A stretch of DNA of 9,103 bases, taken from assembly GCA_030425945.1 (NCBI GenBank), contig JAUHZL010000086.1, forward strand, positions 1-9,103, written 5' to 3'. Shown in pieces: positions 1-6,473 of the stretch. This stretch comes from Alphaproteobacteria bacterium. Lineage in GTDB: Bacteria > Pseudomonadota > Alphaproteobacteria > Rhodobacterales > Rhodobacteraceae. Every line of letters starts with the position of its first letter. Position 1 is the stretch's first letter. The position numbers and the translations under genes are program-made. The notes below the pieces were generated by a model. The model was not told the DNA's origin, ran no database searches, and saw nothing but the letters and a program-made list of their open reading frames with translations.

Positions 1-1
1 G

Positions 2-640
2 TTCTCGCTGGGTCTCGGCCTGCTGGCCCTTGGCCTGATCTACACGCTGCTGACCGCGGGCGAGCAGACCGACGCGACGAAGGCCGCGCTGACCACGCTG
101 GTGCCGGGCCTCGTCGGCTACTATCTGCCGCGCTACTGGATCAACAAGCGGATCGGCTCGCGCCAGGCCGAGATCCAGAACGGCTTCCCGGACAGCCTCG
201 ACCTGATGCTGGTCTGCGTCGAGGCGGGCCAGGGCCTCGACCAGGCCATCATCCGCGTCGCGCAGGAAATCCGCTCGGGCTTCCCGGCGCTGGCCGAGGA
301 ATTCGAGATCGTCGCCTGGGAGATCAAGGCCGGCAAGGACAAGGCCACGGTGCTGAAGGACATGGGCGACCGCTGCGGCGTGGCCGACGTGGCCAGCTTC
401 GTGACCGTCCTGATCCAGTCGCAGCAGTTCGGCACCTCGATCGCCGAGGCGCTGCGGGTCTATGCCAGCGAGATGCGCGACAAGCGCGTGATGCGGGCCG
501 AGGAAAAGGCGAACGTGCTGCCGACGAAGCTGACCCTCGGGACCATGATGTTCACCGTGCCGCCGCTGATGATCATCCTGATCGGACCGTCGATCTACTC
601 GATCTACGAAACGCTTTCGGGCGGGGGGATCAGCCCATGA
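2..640 (+). CDS. tadC: Tad pilus inner-membrane platform protein TadC (type II secretion F family), 5' partial
   Basis: The reading frame is open from base 2, so the gene begins upstream; 212 residues are visible of a family usually near 300-330. TadC, with TadB, forms the inner-membrane platform on which the TadA ATPase drives Flp pilus assembly. The visible part starts inside a hydrophobic segment (about residues 1-18), followed by a second (about 28-45). The cytoplasmic T2SSF domain follows, with the characteristic PDSLDLMLVCVEAGQGLDQA stretch and the later ERM-like run EMRDKRVMRAEEKANVLPTK. A C-terminal membrane segment (MMFTVPPLMIILIGP) lies just before the end. The stop overlaps the next start as ATGA, which suggests translational coupling. 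Family and operon position agree; the assignment to TadC rather than TadB rests on being the last F-domain gene before tadD. Confidence 0.88.
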   Translation, partial: FSLGLGLLALGLIYTLLTAGEQTDATKAALTTLVPGLVGYYLPRYWINKRIGSRQAEIQNGFPDSLDLMLVCVEAGQGLDQAIIRVAQEIRSGFPALAEEFEIVAWEIKAGKDKATVLKDMGDRCGVADVASFVTVLIQSQQFGTSIAEALRVYASEMRDKRVMRAEEKANVLPTKLTLGTMMFTVPPLMIILIGPSIYSIYETLSGGGISP

Positions 641-1212
641 TCCGCCCGGGGCTTCTGGTCCTCGCGCTTCTCGCGGTGGCGGGCTGCCAGACGGCAGGCC
701 GCCTCGCGCCGTTGGAGGACGGGCCCTATGCGCCCGGTCTTGCCCCGACCACCGGACCCTTCGCCGACGAGGCGGTCGATGGCCTGACCGTCGGGCACCG
801 GCTGATGGCGTCGGGCGAGTACGAACTGGCGCTCGAGGCCTACAGCCGCGCCGCCGGCGAGACCGGCCTGACCGTGGACGTTCTGTCGGCGCTCGGCTCG
901 GCCAACCTGCGCCTCGGGCGGCTGGGACAGGCCGAAACCCTGCTGCGCGACGCGGTCCAGGAAGACCCCGAGTTCGTTCCGGCCTGGAACAACCTGGGCG
1001 TCGTCCTGATGGAGAAGGGCGAAACCGGCGAGGCGATGCGCGTGTTCCGCACGGCCTTCGCGCTCGACGGGGCCGCCACGCCCTCGATCCGGGACAACCT
1101 GCGCTTGGCCCTCGCAAAAATGGAAAATCCTGCCTATACTGGTGGGGATAACCATAACTTCGACCTGGTGCGGCGCGGGGCAAGCGCCTACCTCCTTCTG
1201 GAGGCGCCTTGA
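637..1212 (+). CDS. tadD: TPR lipoprotein TadD (Flp pilus assembly)
   Basis: This 191-residue protein begins with a lipoprotein signal peptide: a basic start (MIRPG), a hydrophobic core, and the lipobox VAGC with Cys17 as the lipidated residue. After a Pro/Gly-rich linker, about three tetratricopeptide units follow (roughly residues 49-78, 82-112 and 115-145). The clearest has AWNNLGVVLMEKGETGEAM. The C-terminal tail has the motif NPAYTGGDNHNFDLVRRG. TadD lipoproteins are needed for Tad secretin assembly or localisation, so an envelope scaffold role is inferred. The ATG overlaps the tadC stop by four bases and a G-rich run (624-629) lies upstream. Codons at 1114-1161 are unusually A/T-ending compared with the rest of the gene (see findings). 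The outer-membrane destination is inferred from residue +2 being Gln, not Asp. Confidence 0.87.
   Translation: MIRPGLLVLALLAVAGCQTAGRLAPLEDGPYAPGLAPTTGPFADEAVDGLTVGHRLMASGEYELALEAYSRAAGETGLTVDVLSALGSANLRLGRLGQAETLLRDAVQEDPEFVPAWNNLGVVLMEKGETGEAMRVFRTAFALDGAATPSIRDNLRLALAKMENPAYTGGDNHNFDLVRRGASAYLLLEAP
1111..1140 (+). promoter_or_regulatory. Possible promoter inside the 3' end of tadD
   Basis: An AT-rich patch in an otherwise GC-rich gene contains TATACT at 1135-1140, a 5/6 match to the sigma-70 -10 consensus. TCGCAA at 1112-1117 sits 17 bases upstream as a weak 3/6 match to -35. It would start RNA near 1147 and read into the next TPR gene (ATG 1244). The alternative is that the AT-richness merely reflects Lys, Asn and Tyr codons of a conserved tail. 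There is no experimental support. Confidence 0.25.
1191..1204 (+). other. Perfect tetraloop hairpin at the tadD 3' end
   Basis: CCTCC (1191-1195), TTCT loop (1196-1199) and GGAGG (1200-1204) form a 5-bp all-matching stem within the last codons of tadD. No T-tract follows, so it is not a standard intrinsic terminator. It lies 39 bases before the next start codon and its right arm is a consensus Shine-Dalgarno core held in the stem. It may affect mRNA processing or ribosome behaviour, or be coincidental. Confidence 0.3.
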
Positions 1213-1243
1213 TCGGAACCGAGCAGCATAAGGACGCAGCTTC

Positions 1244-2095
1244 ATGCGGACGGGTGTGATCGTGGCGGCGCTTGCGGCGCTCAGCGTTGCGGGCTGCCAG
1301 AAACCGGGCGGCGGCAACGGCGTGTCGCGGGCTTTCGACGGCGTCAACGTGATCGACGAGAGCAATCTCAACGACATCATGCTGACCGTGGCCGACCCGG
1401 CGGAGGCCGTTTCCTATTTCGAGCGGGCGACCGCGGAACAGCCGGACCGCATCGACCTGAAGCGCGGCCTCGGCATGAGCCTGATCCGCGCCGGGCAACC
1501 CGCGCGCGCCGTGCCGGTCTGGAAACAGGTCGTGGCCAGCCGCGAGGTCACCGACCAGGACCGCATCGACCTCGCCGACGCGCTGATCCGCTCGAACGAC
1601 TGGGACGAGGCCGAGAAGGTGCTCGACACCATTCCGCCCACCGTCGAGACCTACGAGCGCTACCGGCTGGAAGCGATGGTCGCCGACAGCAACCGCGAAT
1701 GGGACAAGGCCGACAGCTTCTACGAGATCGCCTCCGGCCTGACCAACCGCCCGGCCAGCGTGCTGAACAACTGGGGGTATTCCAAGCTGACGCGCGGCGA
1801 CTTCCGGGGGGCCGAGCAACTGTTCGGGCAGGCGATCGGCTACGATCCGAACCTCTTCACCGCCAAGAACAACCTGATCCTCGCCCGCGGCGCGCAGCGC
1901 AACTACCAGCTTCCGCCGATCCAGACGACGCAGATCGAGCGCGCGCAACTGCTGCACACGCTGGCGCTGTCGGCGATCAAGCAGGGCGACATCACCACCG
2001 GCAAGTCGCTGCTGCGCGAGGCGATCGAGACCCATCCGCAGCATTTCGAGGCCGCGGTCCGCGCGCTGCGCACGCTGGAACAGAACGGAGCCTGA
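1244..2095 (+). CDS. Second TPR lipoprotein of the tad operon
   Basis: This 283-residue protein has a lipoprotein signal peptide with lipobox VAGC and Cys18 as the lipidation site, then a Gly-rich linker. The rest is a run of tetratricopeptide helices. The clearest unit is at residues 177-210 (NNWGYSKLTRGDFRGAEQ); weaker ones lie near 54-71, 76-100, 110-130, 144-172 and 243-273. It follows tadD by 31 bases with AAGGA (1230-1234) placed 9 bases before the ATG. It is 1 base ahead of the prepilin peptidase gene, so it is cotranscribed with pilus genes. A periplasmic scaffold or secretin-support role next to TadD is inferred. It is longer than TadD and not a simple copy, though both share the NN-x-G TPR signature and an almost identical lipobox. 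No enzyme motif is visible, and I give no symbol because naming of this second TPR gene varies. Confidence 0.85.
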   Translation: MRTGVIVAALAALSVAGCQKPGGGNGVSRAFDGVNVIDESNLNDIMLTVADPAEAVSYFERATAEQPDRIDLKRGLGMSLIRAGQPARAVPVWKQVVASREVTDQDRIDLADALIRSNDWDEAEKVLDTIPPTVETYERYRLEAMVADSNREWDKADSFYEIASGLTNRPASVLNNWGYSKLTRGDFRGAEQLFGQAIGYDPNLFTAKNNLILARGAQRNYQLPPIQTTQIERAQLLHTLALSAIKQGDITTGKSLLREAIETHPQHFEAAVRALRTLEQNGA

Positions 2096-2096
2096 C

Positions 2097-2591
2097 GTGA
2101 CCGAGACGACGGCCACCACGGCACTCTGGTTCCTGCCCTTCGTGCTGCCGATCTGCGTCTACGTCTCGTGGACCGACATGAAGTTCATGAAGATCCCGAA
2201 CAAGTCGGTGCTGCTGCTGGCCGCCGTCTTCGCGGTGGTCGGCCTGGTGGCGCTGCCGCTCGACGAATACCTGTGGCGCTACGCCCACCTGGGCGCGATC
2301 CTGCTGCTCGGCTTCGTGATGGCCAGCGCCGGGGTCGTCGGGGCCGGGGACGCCAAGTTCGCCGCCGCCATGGCGCTCTTCGTGGCCTACCCGGACCTGC
2401 TGCTGGTCATGACGCTGTTCGCGGCCGTCCTGCTGGGCGCCTTCGCGGCCCACCGGATCGCGCGGCGCATCCCCGCCGTCCGCGCCGCCACACCGGACTG
2501 GGCGTCCTGGACCGAGAAACGCGATTTCCCGATGGGGCTCGCGCTGGGCGGAACGCTCGTCTTCTACTTCCTTCTGCCGCTCCTGCCCTAG
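2097..2591 (+). CDS. cpaA: Prepilin peptidase, CpaA/TadV type (A24 aspartic protease)
   Basis: This 164-residue integral membrane protein is the short form of prepilin peptidase, without the N-terminal methyltransferase domain of PilD. It would cleave the leader of the Flp pre-pilin at the inner membrane. Both catalytic aspartates are visible: Asp27 in SWTDMKFMKIPN and Asp85 in the GxGD motif GAGDAK (residues 82-87). Hydrophobic segments lie at about 8-25, 37-54, 66-80, 88-115 and 147-163, which fits a small polytopic membrane protease. Translation starts at GTG, one base after the preceding stop; CGGAG (2086-2090) lies inside the upstream gene 6 bases before it, indicating coupling. Residues 116-145 form a hydrophilic Arg-rich loop. 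The family call is firm; the choice between the names CpaA and TadV is convention. Confidence 0.9.
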   Translation: MTETTATTALWFLPFVLPICVYVSWTDMKFMKIPNKSVLLLAAVFAVVGLVALPLDEYLWRYAHLGAILLLGFVMASAGVVGAGDAKFAAAMALFVAYPDLLLVMTLFAAVLLGAFAAHRIARRIPAVRAATPDWASWTEKRDFPMGLALGGTLVFYFLLPLLP

Positions 2592-2634
2592 CGCCTCTGG
2601 CGTCTCGCACCGTCCTGCCCGCCCGGAGACCCCC

Positions 2635-3951
2635 ATGAACGAAGCCGTCGCCAACCCGTTCTCCCCGCCCCGCCCCCGGACGCTGGCCGATCTCGGCCTG
2701 AACCCGACGATGATGCGGGACATCCTGCTCAAGACGATCTACCGCCGCTCGCTGCAACGGGTCTCGGAGATGGCCAGCGCGGTGGCGATGCCGGTGCCGC
2801 TGACACAGGAACTCGTGGACCAGCTCCGCGAGGACAAGATGATCGAGGCGATGGGCTCGCTGACCGCCAGCGGCACGGAGGAGATGCGCTACCAGTTGTC
2901 CGAACAGGGCAACATGCGCGCCCGCGATGCCCTGACCCAGTCCGAGTACTATGGCGCGATGCCGGTGCCGCTGGAGGCGTTCCGCCAGCAATCCGAACGC
3001 CAGTCGGTCAAGAATGTCCGGATCACGCCCGAGCGCCTGTCCGGCGCGATGGGGCACCTGATCCTGCCCCGGAACTTCCTGCGCGACCTCGGGCCCGCCA
3101 TCGCCTCGGGCCGGTCGGTGCTGCTCTACGGCCCGCCCGGCAACGGGAAATCGTCGATCTCGAACGGCATCCGCGATGCGCTGGGGGACCACGTCTTCGT
3201 GCCCCGCGCGGTCGAGTACTCGGGCCAGATCATCACCGTCTATGACCCGATCGTCCATCAGCGCGTGGCCGTCGCCGAGCCCGATCCGGGCATGGTGTCC
3301 GCGCTGCGTCGGCCGCAGGGCTTTGACACCCGCTACGTGAAGTGCCGCCGCCCGGCCGTCATCACCGGGGGCGAGCTGGAACTGTCGATGCTGGACCTGA
3401 CCTACAACCCGGTCAGCCGCACCTACCAGGCCCCGCTCCAGATGAAGGCGACCGGCGGCGTCTTCATCGTGGACGACCTCGGGCGGCAGGCCGAAAGCCC
3501 GCAGAAGCTGATCAACCGCTGGATCGTGCCGATGGAAGCCGGCTACGACATCCTCGCGCTGCAATCGGGCGAGAAATTCGTCGTGCCCTTCGACACGCTG
3601 GTGATCTTCTCGACCAACTTCCACCCGAACGAGCTGTTCGACGGCGCGGCCCTGCGGCGGGTCTTCTTCAAGATCAAGATCGACCGACCGACCAAGGACG
3701 AGTTCCTGCAGGTCTTCGCGCTGGTCGCCAAGGCGAAGGGCATGCCGCTGGACGAGGAGTCGCTGATCCACCTGCTGCGCACGCGCTATGCCGAGATCGA
3801 CCACGTCTACGCGAACTACCACGCCCCGTTCCTGATCGACCAGATCCTCGCCATGAACGCCTACGAGAACGAGCCGCCGCACATGACGCCCGAACTGATC
3901 GACCGGGCCTGGGCGAACCTCTTCGTCGAGGATTCGGACTTCGGACACTGA
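2635..3951 (+). CDS. AAA+ ATPase with N-terminal winged-helix-like domain, Tad-associated
   Basis: This 438-residue soluble protein has a Walker A motif GPPGNGKS (166-173), a Walker B motif GVFIVDDLGRQ (275-285, Asp280/Asp281), a sensor-1-like IFSTN (324-328) and a candidate arginine finger in GAALRR (337-342). Residues about 17-100 read as a winged-helix fold: a helical start at LADLGLNPTMMRDILLKTI, then helix-turn-helix-like spacing, and a wing ending in YQLSEQGNMRARDAL. A linker (AMPVPLEAF) leads into the ATPase. There is no membrane segment or signal peptide. It sits 43 bases after the prepilin peptidase gene, with GGAG (2625-2628) before the ATG. It is distinct from the TadA/CpaF secretion ATPase and the TadZ/CpaE ParA-like protein. 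I recognise the architecture as a recurrent bacterial ATPase family, but its function is not known to me. A chaperone or regulatory role in pilus assembly is inference from neighbourhood only. Confidence 0.82.
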   Translation: MNEAVANPFSPPRPRTLADLGLNPTMMRDILLKTIYRRSLQRVSEMASAVAMPVPLTQELVDQLREDKMIEAMGSLTASGTEEMRYQLSEQGNMRARDALTQSEYYGAMPVPLEAFRQQSERQSVKNVRITPERLSGAMGHLILPRNFLRDLGPAIASGRSVLLYGPPGNGKSSISNGIRDALGDHVFVPRAVEYSGQIITVYDPIVHQRVAVAEPDPGMVSALRRPQGFDTRYVKCRRPAVITGGELELSMLDLTYNPVSRTYQAPLQMKATGGVFIVDDLGRQAESPQKLINRWIVPMEAGYDILALQSGEKFVVPFDTLVIFSTNFHPNELFDGAALRRVFFKIKIDRPTKDEFLQVFALVAKAKGMPLDEESLIHLLRTRYAEIDHVYANYHAPFLIDQILAMNAYENEPPHMTPELIDRAWANLFVEDSDFGH

Positions 3952-3956
3952 GGCGC

Positions 3957-3991
3957 TTGCGCCGGGACCGGACCTTGCTAGGTCAGCGGGC
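3957..3991 (+). promoter_or_regulatory. Possible promoter and leader of the ligase-associated helicase gene
   Basis: The 40-base gap after the ATPase gene holds TTGCGC (3957-3962) and, 16 bases later, TAGGTC (3979-3984), a weak pair. No Shine-Dalgarno sequence precedes the ATG at 3992. A start of transcription at or near the ATG (leaderless mRNA) would fit. A short repeat GGCGC-TT-GCGCC (3952-3963) has only a 2-base loop and no T-tract. Confidence 0.2.
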
Positions 3992-6400
3992 ATGACCCCG
4001 GACCTGCCCGCCCCCTTCGCCGACTGGTTCGCCGCGCGCGGCTGGTCGCTGCATCCGCACCAGGCCGAGATGCTGGCGCGTGGCAACGACGCGGCGCTGC
4101 TGCTGATCGCACCGACCGGCGGGGGCAAGACGCTGGCGGGGTTCCTGCCGACGCTCGTCGATCTGGCCGCCGATCCGCGCCCCGGGCTGCACACGCTCTA
4201 TGTCTCGCCGCTCAAGGCGCTGGCCGCCGACATCAAGCGCAACCTGCGCACCCCGGTCGAGGAGATGGGACTGCCGATCCGGATCGAGGACCGCACCGGC
4301 GACACCACCCAGACCCAGCGCAAGCGGCAGCGGGCCGACCCGCCCCACATCCTTCTGACGACGCCCGAGAGCCTGGCGCTGATGCTGAGCTACGAGGATG
4401 CCGCGCGGACCTTCGCGGGGCTGAAGCGCGTCGTGGTGGACGAGATCCATGCCCTGGCCGAGAGCAAGCGCGGCGATCAGCTGATGCTGGCCCTGGCGCG
4501 GCTGTCGTCGCTGGTGCCGGGCCTGCGCCGGGTCGGGCTGTCGGCGACGGTCGAGGACCCCGGCGCGATTGCCCGGTTCCTGGCGAAGCACCCCGAGCCC
4601 TGCGCGATCCTGACCGCCGATCCCGGACCCGAGCCGGATATCGCCATGCTGCGCACCGACGAGGCCCCGCCCTGGGCCGGGGGCGGCGGGCGCTACGCCA
4701 TCCCCGCGGTGCTGCGTGAGGTCGAGCGGCACAAGACCACGCTGATCTTTCACAACACGCGGGCGCAGGCCGAGCTGTTCTTTCACCATCTCTGGCTCGC
4801 CAATGACGCCGGGCTGCCGATCGGGATCCACCACGGCTCCCTGTCCCGCGAACAGCGCGAGCGCGTAGAAGCCGCGATGGTCGCGGGACAGCTCAGGGCC
4901 ATCGTCTGCACCGGGTCGCTCGATCTCGGGATCGACTGGGGCGACGTGGACCTCGTGATCCAGGTCGGCGCGCCGAAGAACGTGAAGCGGCTGGTGCAGC
5001 GGATCGGCCGCGCGAACCACCGCTACAACGCGCCCTCGAAGGCGCTGCTGGTGCCTGCCAACCGGTTCGAGATCGTCGAATGCGTGGCCGCCCTAGACGC
5101 CGTGCGCGCGCAGGATCTCGACGGCGATCCGCGCGGACCGGGGCCGCGCGACGTGCTGTGCCAGCACATCCTCGCCACCGCCGCCGCCGGACCCTTCGAC
5201 GCCGACGCGCTCTTTGCCGAGGTGACGTCCTCCGGCGCCTACGCCACGCTGGACCGGCCCCAGTTCGACGCCTGCCTCGAGTTCTGTGCCACCGGGGGCT
5301 ACGCGCTGAAGGCCTATGACCGCTGGCAGCGCCTACTCCGCCGTCCCGACGGGCGCTGGCAGCTGCGCGACCCGCGCGCCGCCGCCGCGATCCGCATGAA
5401 CATGGGCACGATCATCGATACCGAAACGCTGAAGGTGCGCCTTAAGGGGCGGATGGGCGGCACGCCGCTGGGCGAGGTCGAGGAATCCTTTGTCGCCACC
5501 CTGACCCCGGGTGACACCTTCCTGATCGGCGGCGAGGTCGTGCGCTACGAGGGCCTGCGCGAGATGGTGGTCGAGGTCACCCGCCGCCCCGACAAGCCGC
5601 CGAAGATCGCGACCTTCATGGGCACCAAGTTCGCGACGTCGACGCAGCTGAGCGCGCGCATCCTGCTGATGTTCCGGGACGACGACTGGCCCGCCCTGCC
5701 CGGCCACACCCGCGACTGGCTGCACCTGCAACGCCGGGTCTCGAAACTGCCCGAGGCGGATCGCCTGCTGATCGAGACCTTTCCGCATGACGGGCGGCAT
5801 CACCTCTGCGCCTACGGCTTCGCGGGGCGGAACGCGCAACAGACACTGGGCCTGCTGCTGACCGGCCGGATGGAGGCCGCCGGGCTGGAGCCGCTGGGCT
5901 TCGTCGCGACGGATTACGCGACGCTGATCTGGGGGCTGCAACCGGTCCCCGATCCGGCGGCGCTGGTGGCCGGGGACGGGTTGCGCGACAGCTTCGAGAC
6001 ATGGCTGGCGGGCAACGCCGTGATGAAGCGCACGTTCCGCTCGGCCGCGATCATCGCCGGCCTGATCGAGCGCAACACGCGCGGCGGGCGCAAGTCGGGA
6101 CGGCAGGCGACCTTCTCGTCGGATATCCTCTACGACACGCTGCTGAAGTACGATCCCGACCACGTCCTGATGCAGATCACCCGCGAGGAGGCCCTGCGCG
6201 GTCTCGTCGATTTCGGCCGGATCGAGGAGCTGCTGCGCCGCACCGCGGGCCGGGTCGATCACGTCCCCTGCACGCGCCTGACCCCGCTGGCGGCGCCGCT
6301 GTTCCTCGAGGCCGGGCGGGTGCCGGTCGCGGGGGCCGGACGCGAACGGATGCTGGCCGAGGCGGCCGAGGCGCTGCTTGCGGAAGCGGGGCTGAGCTGA
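3992..6400 (+). CDS. Ligase-associated DEXH-box DNA helicase (Lhr-like superfamily 2)
   Basis: This 802-residue protein carries a full SF2 helicase core. Visible motifs are a Q-motif-like HPHQAEML (21-28), Walker A PTGGGKT (41-47), motif Ib TPES (124-127), DEIH box (150-153), motif III SAT (184-186), motif IV LIFHNTRAQAE (251-261), motif V TGSLDLGIDWGDVD (307-320) and motif VI QRIGRANHR (336-344). The remaining ~450 residues match the Lhr-type C-terminal half (winged helix plus further domains) in length. The total is typical of the ligase-associated helicase (TIGR04121-type) and shorter than full-length Lhr. Together with an ATP-dependent ligase, an MBL-fold exonuclease and PdeM it is thought to act in DNA repair. 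Here only PdeM follows, 60-69 bases downstream. The start is the first ATG in frame with the Q motif; no ribosome binding site is evident. Confidence 0.9.
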   Translation: MTPDLPAPFADWFAARGWSLHPHQAEMLARGNDAALLLIAPTGGGKTLAGFLPTLVDLAADPRPGLHTLYVSPLKALAADIKRNLRTPVEEMGLPIRIEDRTGDTTQTQRKRQRADPPHILLTTPESLALMLSYEDAARTFAGLKRVVVDEIHALAESKRGDQLMLALARLSSLVPGLRRVGLSATVEDPGAIARFLAKHPEPCAILTADPGPEPDIAMLRTDEAPPWAGGGGRYAIPAVLREVERHKTTLIFHNTRAQAELFFHHLWLANDAGLPIGIHHGSLSREQRERVEAAMVAGQLRAIVCTGSLDLGIDWGDVDLVIQVGAPKNVKRLVQRIGRANHRYNAPSKALLVPANRFEIVECVAALDAVRAQDLDGDPRGPGPRDVLCQHILATAAAGPFDADALFAEVTSSGAYATLDRPQFDACLEFCATGGYALKAYDRWQRLLRRPDGRWQLRDPRAAAAIRMNMGTIIDTETLKVRLKGRMGGTPLGEVEESFVATLTPGDTFLIGGEVVRYEGLREMVVEVTRRPDKPPKIATFMGTKFATSTQLSARILLMFRDDDWPALPGHTRDWLHLQRRVSKLPEADRLLIETFPHDGRHHLCAYGFAGRNAQQTLGLLLTGRMEAAGLEPLGFVATDYATLIWGLQPVPDPAALVAGDGLRDSFETWLAGNAVMKRTFRSAAIIAGLIERNTRGGRKSGRQATFSSDILYDTLLKYDPDHVLMQITREEALRGLVDFGRIEELLRRTAGRVDHVPCTRLTPLAAPLFLEAGRVPVAGAGRERMLAEAAEALLAEAGLS

Positions 6401-6431
6401 CGCGACCCTCACCGAAGGGAGGGCTTGCCAA

Positions 6432-6473
6432 GTGCCCTGCCTCTGGGCTTCGATGCGCCCATGGCGAGTATGA
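6432..6473 (+). other. Possible 13-codon leader ORF ahead of pdeM
   Basis: GGAGG (6418-6422) is the only good Shine-Dalgarno core in the helicase-pdeM gap. It lies 9 bases before GTG 6432, which is out of frame with pdeM. This frame encodes (f)MPCLWASMRPWRV and stops at TGA 6471-6473. The stop overlaps the in-frame pdeM ATG at 6470 as ATGA. Such an overlap would allow coupled reinitiation. The ORF is very short and could arise by chance. Confidence 0.2.

Noticed and set aside
1699..2100. 133-residue + strand open frame inside the second TPR gene
   Set aside because: It is an out-of-frame shadow of a well-supported TPR lipoprotein gene.
3952..3963. GGCGC-TT-GCGCC as a terminator of the Tad operon
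   Set aside because: The loop is only two bases and no T-tract follows, so it does not meet the usual form of an intrinsic terminator.
2407..4194. 595-residue open frame on the - strand
   Set aside because: It lies antisense to the AAA+ ATPase gene, with ends in cpaA and the helicase gene. Its product is Arg/His/Gln-rich low-complexity sequence with no recognisable domain. Long antisense frames are expected from G/C-ending codon bias.
3983..6412. Two long - strand open frames (345 and 359 residues) opposite the helicase gene
   Set aside because: They mirror the codon bias of the helicase, whose SF2 motifs are complete; the antisense products show no motif.
6425..6460. TTG 6425 as the pdeM start, adding 12 residues
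   Set aside because: GGAGG lies only 2 bases before it, and the extension is absent from the usual short N-terminus of the family. It is kept as a possibility in the pdeM entry.
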